NCBI RefSeq assembly: GCF_000698595.1
Contig: NZ_JFHC01000041.1
Span: 1 to 64,000, forward strand
Length of the DNA: 64,000 nucleotides
Direction of reading: 5' to 3'
Source of the DNA: Caballeronia glathei
GTDB lineage: Bacteria; Pseudomonadota; Gammaproteobacteria; Burkholderiales; Burkholderiaceae
Shown: positions 6,789 through 16,617 of the stretch, piece after piece
Layout of the letters: every line of letters starts with the position of its first letter
How positions within the stretch are numbered: position 1 is the first letter of the stretch
The notes under the pieces: generated by a model
Told to the model about the DNA's origin: nothing
Database searches by the model: none
What the model saw: only the letters and a program-made list of their open reading frames with translations
Position numbers and translations under genes: made by a program

Positions 6789-7981
6789 TGCGCATGCCCT
6801 CCCGTCTTCTTCCGGCGCAGCGCCATGTCGATCAGGCCCATGATCCCGTGCGGCAGCAGAAGCGGCACGAGCGTGAAGATGAGGCCGAGGAAGAACAGCC
6901 AGTACTCGGGAAAATTCGCCGTGAAGAAGCTCTTCGCGCCGTTCACCGCGAACGCGCCGATGATCGGCCCGATCAGCGTACCGCGCCCGCCCACGGCTAC
7001 CCAGATCGCCATCTCGATCGAGTTGGCGGGCGACATCTCGCTCGGATTGATGATGCCGACCTGCGGCACGTAGAGCGCGCCCGCGATGCCGCACAGCACC
7101 GCCGACACGGTCCAGATGAACAGCTTGTACGCGAGCGGGCTGTAGCCGAGGAACATGAGGCGCGCCTCGCCGTCGCGCACGCCGGTCACGACACGCCCGA
7201 GCTTCGAGGTGACGATCGCGCGCGCCGCGAGAAATGCGAGGACGAGCACGGCGAACGTGATCAGGAAGAGCGCGGCGCGCGTGCCCGGATGCGTGATCGG
7301 AAAGCCCGCGATGCGCTTGAAATCCGTAAAGCCGTTGTTGCCGCCGAAGCCCGTTTCGTTGCGGTAGAAGAGCAGCATCGCGGCGAAGGTCATCGCCTGC
7401 GTGATGATCGACAGGTACACGCCCTTCACGCGCGAGCGGAACGTGAAGAAGCCGAACACCCACGCGAGAATGCCTGGCACGAGCACGACGAGCGCAAGCG
7501 CATACCAGAGATGCTCGGTGCCCTCCCAGTACCACGGCAGCTTGTGCCAGTCGAGGAACACCATGAAGTCGGGCAGGTCGCTCTGATACGTGCCCTCGCG
7601 GCCGATCGAGCGCATCAGGTACATGCCCATCGCGTAGCCGCCAAGCGCGAAGAAGAGCGCGTGGCCGAGGCTCAGGATGCCGCAGTAGCCCCACACGAGA
7701 TCGAGCGCGAGCGCGCCGATCGCGTAGCACATCAGCTTGCCGATGAGCGTCATCGCGTACGCGGAGAGATGGAACGCGCTTGTCTCCGGCACGACGAGCG
7801 CGGCGAGCGGCACGCAGATGCCCATCGCGATGATGAGGGCGATGAGCGCGAGCCAGCCGTTGCGCGGCAGGAGCGCCGCGCGCGGCGGCAGGCCGAGCGC
7901 GAAGCCTTCGCGGCGCGCGCGGTCGTCGGGTTGCGGCTCGACGTCCAGGTTCGCGCCGACGTTGGTCGAGGAAGCGGTCAT
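6785..7981 (-). CDS. urtC: Urea ABC transporter permease UrtC
   Basis: A 398-residue LivM-type inner-membrane permease with about ten hydrophobic segments. Recognisable blocks are DLVWGYCGILSLGHALFFALGGYAMGMYL (given in part) near residue 95 and VAVGGRGTLIGPIIGAFAVNG in the last third, both typical of UrtC. A soluble N-terminal stretch of about 40 residues precedes the first membrane span. It begins one base after the urtB stop and overlaps urtD by 4 bp, so urtB, urtC and urtD are translationally coupled. Confidence 0.95.
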   Translation of the reverse strand: MTASSTNVGANLDVEPQPDDRARREGFALGLPPRAALLPRNGWLALIALIIAMGICVPLAALVVPETSAFHLSAYAMTLIGKLMCYAIGALALDLVWGYCGILSLGHALFFALGGYAMGMYLMRSIGREGTYQSDLPDFMVFLDWHKLPWYWEGTEHLWYALALVVLVPGILAWVFGFFTFRSRVKGVYLSIITQAMTFAAMLLFYRNETGFGGNNGFTDFKRIAGFPITHPGTRAALFLITFAVLVLAFLAARAIVTSKLGRVVTGVRDGEARLMFLGYSPLAYKLFIWTVSAVLCGIAGALYVPQVGIINPSEMSPANSIEMAIWVAVGGRGTLIGPIIGAFAVNGAKSFFTANFPEYWLFFLGLIFTLVPLLLPHGIMGLIDMALRRKKTGGHAQ

Positions 7982-7982
7982 C

Positions 7983-9623
<1,641 letters not shown>

Positions 9624-9661
9624 GATGGCCTTTCAGGTGAGACTGGGATGCTGCATGAGCC

Positions 9662-9692
9662 GCCGCGCCCGGACGGTACAGCCGGGCGCGGC
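9662..9692 (-). promoter_or_regulatory. GC-rich hairpin between urtA and urtB
   Basis: The perfect 11-bp arms GCCGCGCCCGG (9662-9672) and CCGGGCGCGGC (9682-9692) enclose a 9-nt loop, with no T-run behind. Located in the 100-bp urtA-urtB gap, it could protect the urtA message or lower transcription of the membrane genes, as is common after binding-protein genes. Confidence 0.55.
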
Positions 9693-9723
9693 GTCGAGCC
9701 GATGCGCTCTGCGCGTTGGCGCA

Positions 9724-11025
9724 TCAGGCCACGCGCGAGCGCCGCAGGAACGCGGGAATCGAGCTGACCACATCCGGCTTGCCCTGGTTGCCGGCGATGT
9801 ACGGGCTCCACGGCTGCGCGCGGATGGCGGTCTTCGTCTTCCACACGACGTTGAACTGCCCGTCGCCGCGAATCTCGCCGATCATCACCGGCTTGTGCAG
9901 ATGGTGATTGCCGTCCATCGTCAGCGTGAAGCCCGAGGGCGCCGCCATCGTCTGGCCGATCATCGCGACGCGCACCTTGTCCACGTCCGTGCTCTTCGCC
10001 TTCTCGACCGCCTGCTTCCACATGTGGATGCCGACGAAGGTGGCCTCCATCGGATCGTTCGTCACGCGCTTCGCGCCGCCGGGCAGGTTCTGCGTCTTGA
10101 CCCACTCCGCGAACTGCACCTCGAACTTCTTGTTGTTCGGGTTCTTCACCGACATGAAGTAGTTCCACGCCGCCAGGTGCCCGACGAGCGGCTTCGTGTC
10201 GATGCCGCGCAGTTCCTCCTCGCCCACCGAGAACGCGACGACGGGCACGTCGGTCGCCTTCAGGCCCTGGTTGCCCAGTTCCTTGTAGAACGGTACGTTC
10301 GAGTCGCCGTTGATCGTCGAGATGACCGTCGTCTTTCCGCCCTGCGAGAAGGTCTTGATGTTCGCGACGATAGTCTGATAGTCGCTATGTCCGAACGGTG
10401 TGTAGACCTCTTGAATATCTGCATCCTTGACCCCTTTCGAGTGGAGGAAGGCGCGCAGGATCTTGTTCGTCGTGCGCGGGTAGACATAATCGGTGCCGAG
10501 CAGGAAGAAGCGCTTTGCGCTGCCGCCTTCGGTGCCCATCAGGTACTCGACCGCGGGAATCGCCTGCTGGTTGGGCGCTGCGCCCGTGTAGAACACGTTG
10601 CGCGACATTTCCTCGCCTTCGTACTGCACCGGATAGAAGAGCAGGCCGTTCAGTTCCTCGAAGACGGGCAGCACCGACTTGCGCGACACGGAGGTCCAGC
10701 AGCCGAACACGACGGCCACCTTGTCCTGGGTGAGGAGCTGGCGCGCCTTTTCCGCGAAGAGCGGCCAGTTCGACGCCGGGTCGACGACGACCGGCTCGAG
10801 CTTGCGGCCCATCACGCCGCCGTTCTTGTTGATGTCGGAGATGGTCATGAGCGCCGTGTCCTTCAGCGACGTTTCCGAGATCGCCATCGTGCCTGACAGC
10901 GAATGCAGGACGCCGACCTTGATCGGACCGGTATCGGCGGCCTGTGCTTTCGACATCGGCAACTGGCCCGCGAGGGCGAGCGCGCCGGACATCGAGCCGA
11001 ACTTCAGGAGACTGCGTCGTTTCAT
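9724..11025 (-). CDS. urtA: Urea-binding periplasmic protein UrtA
   Basis: A 433-residue type I periplasmic binding protein for urea. The N-terminus MKRRSLLKFG followed by GALALAGQLPMSKAQA is a twin-arginine-like signal, as usual for UrtA. The mature protein starts DTGPIKVGVLHSLSGTMAISE, the hallmark of UrtA/AmiC-like binders, and continues through KVAVVFGCWTSVSRKSVLPV. The ATG at 11025 has AGGGGA upstream; a longer frame to 11124 is rejected. It is first in urtABCDE-ureD and lies about 90 nt downstream of a sigma54-type promoter, so nitrogen control is likely (inference). Confidence 0.96.
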   Translation of the reverse strand: MKRRSLLKFGSMSGALALAGQLPMSKAQAADTGPIKVGVLHSLSGTMAISETSLKDTALMTISDINKNGGVMGRKLEPVVVDPASNWPLFAEKARQLLTQDKVAVVFGCWTSVSRKSVLPVFEELNGLLFYPVQYEGEEMSRNVFYTGAAPNQQAIPAVEYLMGTEGGSAKRFFLLGTDYVYPRTTNKILRAFLHSKGVKDADIQEVYTPFGHSDYQTIVANIKTFSQGGKTTVISTINGDSNVPFYKELGNQGLKATDVPVVAFSVGEEELRGIDTKPLVGHLAAWNYFMSVKNPNNKKFEVQFAEWVKTQNLPGGAKRVTNDPMEATFVGIHMWKQAVEKAKSTDVDKVRVAMIGQTMAAPSGFTLTMDGNHHLHKPVMIGEIRGDGQFNVVWKTKTAIRAQPWSPYIAGNQGKPDVVSSIPAFLRRSRVA

Positions 11026-11124
11026 GTGTTTCCCCTTGCCGATATGTTGTGGTGAGCCGTATATGCGTGGTGTCCTGGGCGGGCTGTATTGCCTGTGAGG
11101 CCACTGACCTGCCCGTCTGCACAC

Positions 11125-11140
11125 TGCAAGGGGTATGCCA
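11125..11140 (-). promoter_or_regulatory. Sigma54 promoter of the urt operon
   Basis: The minus strand reads TGGCATACCCCTTGCA. The -24 (TGGCA) and -12 (TTGCA) elements match the sigma54 consensus at exact spacing, with one mismatch in TGGCACG. The predicted start is near 11114, giving an 89-nt leader to urtA. Sigma54 control of urea uptake fits the known nitrogen regulation of urt genes. Confidence 0.75.
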
Positions 11141-11220
11141 ACGAGTGCCCGATGCCGAGCCGGCGCGGGTTTGTGGCGGATTGATGGCAGCCGGCGATGC
11201 GGGCGCCGGCACGCGGGGCA

Positions 11221-11235
11221 GCGCCTTTTGGTGCA
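11221..11235 (-). promoter_or_regulatory. Possible NtrC box upstream of urtA
   Basis: The minus strand reads TGCACCAAAAGGCGC, an exact left NtrC half (TGCACC) and a degraded right half with a spacer one base short. Its centre is about 114 bp upstream of the predicted urt start, nearly the same distance as the better box at the amino-acid transporter. The rest of 11141-11390 is GC-rich noncoding DNA with no gene. Confidence 0.35.
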
Positions 11236-11392
11236 TCGCGGGGCGGCGTGCCTCCTTGCGGTGCGCGAGCGCGTCGTCGGCGCGCGTTGCGGCCGGCTTC
11301 ATGCGCGGGCGATGCGGGGCCGCGCCGCATCGTGGTGCGCGGTCCTTGCATCGGAGCAAGGCGCCCGGCAGGGCGGCGAACCGCCATGAAGA

Positions 11393-11422
11393 AAGGGCTT
11401 CCGCCTTGCGGCGGAAGCCCTT
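11393..11422 (-). terminator. Terminator of the ALDH-SDR-MFS operon
   Basis: The 13-bp stem AAGGGCTTCCGCC (11393-11405) and its complement (11410-11422) have a 4-nt loop. On the minus strand it is followed by CCCTTTCTTC. It lies 31 bp after the MFS transporter stop and separates that operon from the urt promoter region. Confidence 0.85.
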
Positions 11423-11452
11423 CACGTGACTTTCAGTATGGAGAAAAGCTGG

Positions 11453-12769
11453 CTAGCGGTTCACCGTCCGCGCCGGCACGCTCAATGCGAGCGCCGCGCC
11501 GAGCACCATGAAGGCGGCGAGCATGTACATCCCGCTCGAGTTCGATGCGGTCGCCTGCCTGAGCCAGCCGACCAGGTACGGGCTCAGGAACCCCGCCAGA
11601 TTGCCGAGCGAGTTGATCATCGCGATGCCGGCTGCCGCGCCCGTGCCCGCGAGAAACGCGGTCGGCAGGCTCCAGAAGAGCGGCAGCGTCGTCAGGATGC
11701 CCATGGTCGCGAGCGTGAGCCCGAGCATCGCGAGCGCCGTATTGTTCGCCCACACCACCGAGAGCACGAGCCCGATCGCCCCGATCACGGCCGGAATGGC
11801 GATGTGCCAGCGGCGCTCGCCGCGCCGGTCGGCGCTTCGCGCGACGAGCAGCATGCCGACCACCGCCGCGCCGTAGGGGATCGCGGAGAGCAGGCCGATG
11901 GAGAGGGCGTCGGTCACGCCTGTCGCCTTGATGATGGTGGGCAGCCAGAAGCTCACGCCGTAGAGGCCCATCACGAACGAGAAGTAGATGAGGCTCATCA
12001 GCCATACGCGCGGGCTCGAGAATATCTTGCCGATCGACATGTCTTCCTTCTCGACGTTGTCCGCCGCGATGTTGCGCTCGAGCAGATCGCGCTCCTCCTG
12101 CGTGAGCCACTTCGCCTTCGAGATGCGGTCGTCCAGCATGACGAGCACCACGAGGCCGACCACCACCGACGGAATGCCTTCCAGCAGCAGGAGCCACTGC
12201 CAGCCGTGCCAGTTGTTCGCGCCGTCGAAGGTCTTCATGATCCAGCCCGACACCGGCCCGCCGATCAGCCCCGAGAGCGCGATCGCCGTCATGAAAAGCG
12301 AGGTCATGCGCCCGCGGCGCTGCGCCGGGTACCAGTAGGTGAGGTACAGGATGATGCCGGGGAAGAAGCCCGCCTCGGCCACGCCGAGCAGAAAGCGCAT
12401 CACGTAGAACATCGTGGGCGTCGTGATGAACATCGTGAGCGCGGAAATGATGCCCCACGTGATCATGATCCGCGCGATCCACACGCGCGCGCCGACCTTG
12501 TGCAGGATCACGTTGCTCGGCACCTCGAAGATGAAGTAGCCGAAGAAGAAGATCCCGGCGCCGAAGCCGTAGACGGCATCCGAGAGGCCGAGGTCGGCGC
12601 TCATCTGCAGCTTCGCGAATCCCACGTTCACGCGGTCCAGGTAAGCCACCACGTAGCAGATCAGCAGCAGCGGCGACAGCCGCCACGCGACCTTGCGGTA
12701 GGTGGCCTCCTCGAATGCGGATGGCGCCCCTGCACCAGGGCGTGGCAGTTCATTGGCGGTGCTGGCCAT
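11453..12769 (-). CDS. MFS transporter, anion:cation symporter family
   Basis: A 438-residue twelve-helix permease of the ACS family (phthalate, tartrate, hexuronate and 4-hydroxyphenylacetate carriers). Marks include YVVAYLDRVNVGFAK in the first helix, the family signature FFGYFIFEVPSNVILHKVG and GVAEAGFFPGIILYLTYWYP. The start at MASTANELPR is supported by GAGGAGAC upstream; the frame before it is a shadow. It is the last gene behind an aldehyde dehydrogenase and an SDR, so the operon probably imports an organic acid or aromatic acid whose breakdown passes through an alcohol and aldehyde. The substrate is unknown. Confidence 0.9.
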   Translation of the reverse strand: MASTANELPRPGAGAPSAFEEATYRKVAWRLSPLLLICYVVAYLDRVNVGFAKLQMSADLGLSDAVYGFGAGIFFFGYFIFEVPSNVILHKVGARVWIARIMITWGIISALTMFITTPTMFYVMRFLLGVAEAGFFPGIILYLTYWYPAQRRGRMTSLFMTAIALSGLIGGPVSGWIMKTFDGANNWHGWQWLLLLEGIPSVVVGLVVLVMLDDRISKAKWLTQEERDLLERNIAADNVEKEDMSIGKIFSSPRVWLMSLIYFSFVMGLYGVSFWLPTIIKATGVTDALSIGLLSAIPYGAAVVGMLLVARSADRRGERRWHIAIPAVIGAIGLVLSVVWANNTALAMLGLTLATMGILTTLPLFWSLPTAFLAGTGAAAGIAMINSLGNLAGFLSPYLVGWLRQATASNSSGMYMLAAFMVLGAALALSVPARTVNR

Positions 12770-12870
12770 GTCGTCTCCTCTATTTTGTAATGAAAGTAAG
12801 GAATTGCCTGTGGATTCTAGTCGCTTGGATGGGCGCCAAGCGGCCATTTTCGGTGGGGAAAACACCGATG

Positions 12871-12892
12871 AACGGAGCGTCCGAGCTCCGTT
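12871..12892 (-). promoter_or_regulatory. Small hairpin between SDR and MFS genes
   Basis: The 8-bp arms AACGGAGC and GCTCCGTT enclose the 6-nt loop GTCCGA. It sits 10 bp after the SDR stop in a 132-bp gap and lacks a T-run, so it is more likely a processing or partial attenuation site than a terminator. Confidence 0.4.
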
Positions 12893-12901
12893 CGGCAAGG
12901 C

Positions 12902-13660
12902 TTACACGCAGCGTCCGCCGTCCACTTCGAGGCTCACGCCGGTGATGAACTCGGCTTCGTCGGAGGCGAGATAGAGCGCGGCGTTCGCGATGTCCTGCGG
13001 CGTCGAGAGGCGCCCGAGCGGAATGGTCGCGAGGAATTTCTGCCGGTTCGCGGGCGTGTCCTCCATGCCCATGAATTCCGAGAGCAGGCCCGTTTCGCCC
13101 ATGACCGGGTTGATGCAGTTCACGCGGATCCGGTCCGGACCGAGCTCGACGGCGAGCGCCTTGCTCGCGATGATCACGGCCGCCTTGCTGCCGTTGTACC
13201 AGACGAGCCCCGGGCGCGGCCGCACACCCGCCGTCGACGCGATGTTGATGAACGCGCCGCCGCCCTGGCTGCGGAAATACGGCACGAACTGCTCGACGCT
13301 CCAGTAGATGCTCTTCACGTTCACCGCATAGACGCGGTCGAACTCGGCTTCCGTCACTTCGAGAACCGGCTTGTTGCGATGGGTCGTGCCCGCATTGTTG
13401 ACGACGACCTGCACGCTGCCGAAGTCCTCGATCGCCGCGGCAAAGAGCGTCTGCCAGTCGTCGCGCCGCGTGACGTCGCCCGCCACCGCGATCGCCCGGC
13501 CGCCCGCGAGCGCGATCTCGCTCGCCACGCGCTCCGCCGCGGGTCCGTTCAGGTCGTTCACGACGACGTTCGCCCCCTCGCGGGCGAACGTGCGCGCGAT
13601 GCCTTCACCGAAGCCCGAGCCGCCGCCCGTCACAATCGCCGTCTTGCCTTGCAGTCGCAT
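12902..13660 (-). CDS. Short-chain dehydrogenase/reductase
   Basis: A 252-residue classical SDR oxidoreductase. It has the nucleotide motif TGGGSGFGEG (residues 11-20), NNAG at about 89-92, the catalytic serine in NIASTAG and the YxxxK pair in YNGSKAA. An acidic residue after beta-strand 2 (VVNDLNG) suggests NAD(H) preference. The C-terminal SLEVDGGRCV is standard. AGGAGA lies upstream of the ATG. It sits 48 bp after the ALDH gene in the same operon and would oxidise an alcohol or hydroxyacid feeding the aldehyde dehydrogenase, or the reverse. The name 3-oxoacyl-ACP reductase would be over-annotation. Confidence 0.9.
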   Translation of the reverse strand: MRLQGKTAIVTGGGSGFGEGIARTFAREGANVVVNDLNGPAAERVASEIALAGGRAIAVAGDVTRRDDWQTLFAAAIEDFGSVQVVVNNAGTTHRNKPVLEVTEAEFDRVYAVNVKSIYWSVEQFVPYFRSQGGGAFINIASTAGVRPRPGLVWYNGSKAAVIIASKALAVELGPDRIRVNCINPVMGETGLLSEFMGMEDTPANRQKFLATIPLGRLSTPQDIANAALYLASDEAEFITGVSLEVDGGRCV

Positions 13661-13708
13661 GTTGTCTCCTTGTGTGATGTGTTGCCCATGTGTCGTTGAT
13701 GTGTGGTG

Positions 13709-15148
13709 TCAGCCGTGCTTGATCGCGATGGTCTTGAGCACCGTGAAGCCGTAGAGCGCCTCGAAGCCCTTCTCGCGGCCGTGCCCGGAATGCTTGACGC
13801 CGCCGAACGGCAGTTCCACGCCGCCGCCCGCGCCATAGTTGTTGATGAACACCTGTCCCGAGCGCACGCGGCGCGCAAGGCGCATCTGGCGGCTGCCGTC
13901 GCGCGTCCAGATGCCCGCGACGAGCCCGTAGTCCGTCCCGTTGGCGAGCCTGAGCGCTTCTTCCTCGTTCTCGAACGGCATCGCGGCGAGCACCGGGCCG
14001 AACACTTCCTCGCGCGCGAGCCGGTGAGCGGGCGGAACGTCGCGCAAAAGCGTGGGGGCCTGATAGAAGCCCGCTTGCGGCGCCTCCGGCACCACTTCGC
14101 CCTGTGCGGCCATCGGGATGCCGTCGTGCTGCGCATCCGAGAGGAAATCCCACACGCGCTGCTGCTGCTTCGCGTTGATGAGCGGGCCGCAGTCGAGGTC
14201 GAGCCGGCTCGGCCCGACCCGGAGCGCCGAGAACGCCTCGGAGAGCCGCGCGAGCAGCGGCTCGTAGGCGTCGCGCTCGATCAGCACGCGGCTGCCCGCC
14301 GAGCACGTCTGCCCGGCGTTCTGCACGATCGCCGCGACGAGCACGGGGAGCGCCGCGTCGAAATCGGCGTCGGCGAAGACGATCTGCGGCGACTTGCCGC
14401 CCAGTTCCAGCGTGACGGGAACGTGGTTGTCGGCGGCCATCTTGACGACCGCGGCGCCCGTTGCCGGCGAGCCGGTGAACGAAATGTGGTCGATGCCCGG
14501 ATGGCGGGCGAGCGCCGCGCCCGCCTCGTGGCCGTAGCCGGTGACGATATTGAGCGTGCCTTCGGGCAGCCCCGCTTCGGCGGCGAGCTCGGCGACGCGC
14601 AGGATCGACATGCAGGCGTCCTCGGCCGGCTTCACCACGCACGCATTGCCCGCCGCGAGCGCGGCCGCGACGCTGCGCCCGAAGATCTGCAGCGGATAGT
14701 TCCACGGCACGATGTGGCCCGTCACGCCGTGCGGCTCGCGGATCGTGAGCACCGTGTAGCCGGTCTGGTAGGGCAGGGTTTCGCCGTGCAGCTTGTCGGC
14801 GGCGCCCGCGTAGAACTCGAAATAGCGCGCGATGCCCGCCGCGTCGGCGCGCGCCTGCTTGAGCGGCTTGCCGGTGTCGCGCGCCTCGAGCTGCGCGATC
14901 TCGTCGTGGCAGGCGGCAATGAGCATCGACAGGCGCGCGAGGATGCGCCCGCGCTCCGCCGCGCTCATGTGGCCCCACGAGCCCTCGTAGGCGGCGCGCG
15001 CGGCCGCCACCGCGCGGTCGATGTCGGCGGCGTTGCCTCGCGCAAGCTCCGCGAAAACCTGGCCGTCGGAGGGATCGAGCACCGCGATCGTCTCGCCGAC
15101 CGCCGGCGCCACCCACTTGTTGCCGATGAAATGCTTCGCTTCTTCCAT
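13709..15148 (-). CDS. NAD(P)+-dependent aldehyde dehydrogenase
   Basis: A 479-residue ALDH-superfamily enzyme oxidising an aldehyde to the acid. Key residues visible are Asn150 in VPWNYP, Glu248 in LELGGKS and the catalytic Cys282 in NAGQTCSAGSR. The overall pattern is closest to betaine- or gamma-aminobutyraldehyde dehydrogenases, but substrate is not reliably inferable. The ATG at 15148 has AGGAGA upstream; the long frame beyond it is noncoding. It is the first gene of the ALDH-SDR-MFS operon and is divergent from ppa, with a 250-bp promoter region between. No regulator gene is adjacent. Confidence 0.93.
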   Translation of the reverse strand: MEEAKHFIGNKWVAPAVGETIAVLDPSDGQVFAELARGNAADIDRAVAAARAAYEGSWGHMSAAERGRILARLSMLIAACHDEIAQLEARDTGKPLKQARADAAGIARYFEFYAGAADKLHGETLPYQTGYTVLTIREPHGVTGHIVPWNYPLQIFGRSVAAALAAGNACVVKPAEDACMSILRVAELAAEAGLPEGTLNIVTGYGHEAGAALARHPGIDHISFTGSPATGAAVVKMAADNHVPVTLELGGKSPQIVFADADFDAALPVLVAAIVQNAGQTCSAGSRVLIERDAYEPLLARLSEAFSALRVGPSRLDLDCGPLINAKQQQRVWDFLSDAQHDGIPMAAQGEVVPEAPQAGFYQAPTLLRDVPPAHRLAREEVFGPVLAAMPFENEEEALRLANGTDYGLVAGIWTRDGSRQMRLARRVRSGQVFINNYGAGGGVELPFGGVKHSGHGREKGFEALYGFTVLKTIAIKHG

Positions 15149-15274
15149 GCGCGTCTCCTGTGTTCTGTTGGTGTTCCTGCGCCGCCGTGGCGGGGCGCCC
15201 GGCGGCAATCCCTTTCGATTATCGCGCCATCGGCCGCGCCCGGCGGCCGTGGCTGAATGCCGGCCTCGATTGGC

Positions 15275-15280
15275 TATAAT
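15275..15280 (+). promoter_or_regulatory. -10 box of the ppa promoter
   Basis: A perfect TATAAT lies about 115 bp upstream of the ppa ATG. The matching -35 position (near 15252-15257, GCTGAA) is weak. The flanks 15149-15398 are otherwise noncoding. Confidence 0.5.
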
Positions 15281-15398
15281 GACGCATTCGCGCCTTTTCA
15301 TGGGCGCGGCGCACTGTCACCGCGCCGCGGACGGCGGTTTTCGAGCCGTCGCGCGGGCCGCGCCGTCCGGCTTCAAGTCAACCTTCTAGAGAGCGCTC

Positions 15399-15926
15399 AT
15401 GAGCTTCAACAACGTACCTCCCGGCAAGGATCTCCCGCAGGATTTCAACGTCATCATCGAAATCCCCGCGCAAAGCGATCCGGTCAAATACGAAGCCGAC
15501 AAGGAAATGGGGCTGCTGGTCGTCGACCGTTTCATCGGCACGGGCATGCGCTATCCGGCCAACTACGGCTTCATCCCGCAAACCCTTTCGGGCGACGGCG
15601 ACCCGGTCGACGTGCTCGTCATCACGCCGTTTCCGCTGCTCGCGGGCTCGGTGGTCCGCGCGCGCGCGCTCGGCATGCTGCAGATGACGGACGAATCGGG
15701 CGTCGACGCGAAGCTCGTCGCCGTGGCGCACGACAAGATCTGCCCGATGACGGCGCACATGAAGACCGTCGACGACGTGCCCGAATACCTGAAGGACCAG
15801 ATCAAGCACTTCTTCGAGCAGTACAAGGCGCTCGAAAAGGGCAAGTGGGTGAAGGTCGAGGGCTGGGCGGGCGTCGATGCCGCGCTCAAGGAAATCACCG
15901 AAGGCGTCGCGAACTACAAGAAGTAA
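15399..15926 (+). CDS. ppa: Inorganic pyrophosphatase
   Basis: A 175-residue soluble family I pyrophosphatase, hydrolysing PPi to phosphate and pulling biosynthetic reactions forward. The metal-binding signature DGDPVDVLV is at about residues 66-74, with further conserved blocks NYGFIPQT, DKICPMTAHM and KGKWVKVEGW. The length is exactly that of the bacterial enzymes. A GAGAG sequence precedes the ATG. It is monocistronic, with its own -10 box upstream and a strong hairpin terminator 34 bp after the stop. Confidence 0.97.
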   Translation: MSFNNVPPGKDLPQDFNVIIEIPAQSDPVKYEADKEMGLLVVDRFIGTGMRYPANYGFIPQTLSGDGDPVDVLVITPFPLLAGSVVRARALGMLQMTDESGVDAKLVAVAHDKICPMTAHMKTVDDVPEYLKDQIKHFFEQYKALEKGKWVKVEGWAGVDAALKEITEGVANYKK

Positions 15927-15959
15927 GCGGTTCGCATCGCGTTCGCGCCGGCTGGAAGA

Positions 15960-16012
15960 AAGGCCGCGCGCGCTTCGAAGCCTTCGGGCCGGCAAGCGTG
16001 CGCGGCCTTTTG
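15960..16012 (+). terminator. Rho-independent terminator of ppa
   Basis: The 16-bp stem AAGGCCGCGCGCGCTT (15960-15975) pairs with AAGCGTGCGCGGCCTT (15994-16009) with one G-T step. It encloses a small inner hairpin (GAAGCCTTC) and is followed by TTTG. Confidence 0.8.
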
Positions 16013-16069
16013 TGTTTACGGTTTCCTGGGGTTGCGTTTGCCCGGATGCGTTCGCCCGGATGCGTCCGC

Positions 16070-16378
16070 TCAGCCGGCGGGGACGGCGTCCGCGTCCGGC
16101 GCCTGCGATTGCGGCATGACGGCATCGAGCGTGAGCGCGCCCGCGATCAGCGCGCGCTTCTCGGCTGCGCTCAGCCGCTTGACCCGGTATTCGGCGCGCG
16201 ACGCCTCCGATCGTCCCGCCAGCTCGAACGACGCCAGAACGCGCACCGGCTTGCGCGAGCGCGTGTAACGCGCGCCCTTGCCGGTCGAATGCTTGTCGAA
16301 GCGCGCCGCTACGTCGGTCGCGATGCCGGTGTAGATGCTGCCGTCGGCGCATTCGATCAGGTAGAGGAACCACGGCAT
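16070..16378 (-). CDS. GIY-YIG nuclease-family protein (UPF0213)
   Basis: A roughly 102-residue single-domain GIY-YIG protein of the UPF0213/YhbQ type. The domain shows FLYLIECADGSIYTGIATDV (the GIY and YIG positions are LYL and YTG), the catalytic-type arginine in DVAARFDKH and RVKRLSAAEK. The cellular role of the family is unproven; nuclease activity on branched DNA has been proposed. I take ATG at 16378; TTG at 16387 would add three residues and neither has a clear ribosome site. Its N-terminal end faces the acyltransferase gene in divergent orientation. Confidence 0.85.
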   Translation of the reverse strand: MPWFLYLIECADGSIYTGIATDVAARFDKHSTGKGARYTRSRKPVRVLASFELAGRSEASRAEYRVKRLSAAEKRALIAGALTLDAVMPQSQAPDADAVPAG

Positions 16379-16617
16379 GGCGGTCAACGGCGTCCGGATG
16401 AAGAGGGGTGGAGTTGCCGCGCATTATCGCCGAGAGCACGCCCGGGAGCATGCTTTTGGTGCGAGGTATTTGCCAGGCGCGCGGGCCGCCGGCGGCGTGT
16501 TGCCCGCTTCCGGCGCGGCGGCGCATTTCTGCGAGTTGCGCGAGAATAGGCCCTTTCGCGGCGTGGACCCTTCCCGGCGCCAACGCCCGCGCACCGATCA
16601 ATCAGCGAGGATGTCTC

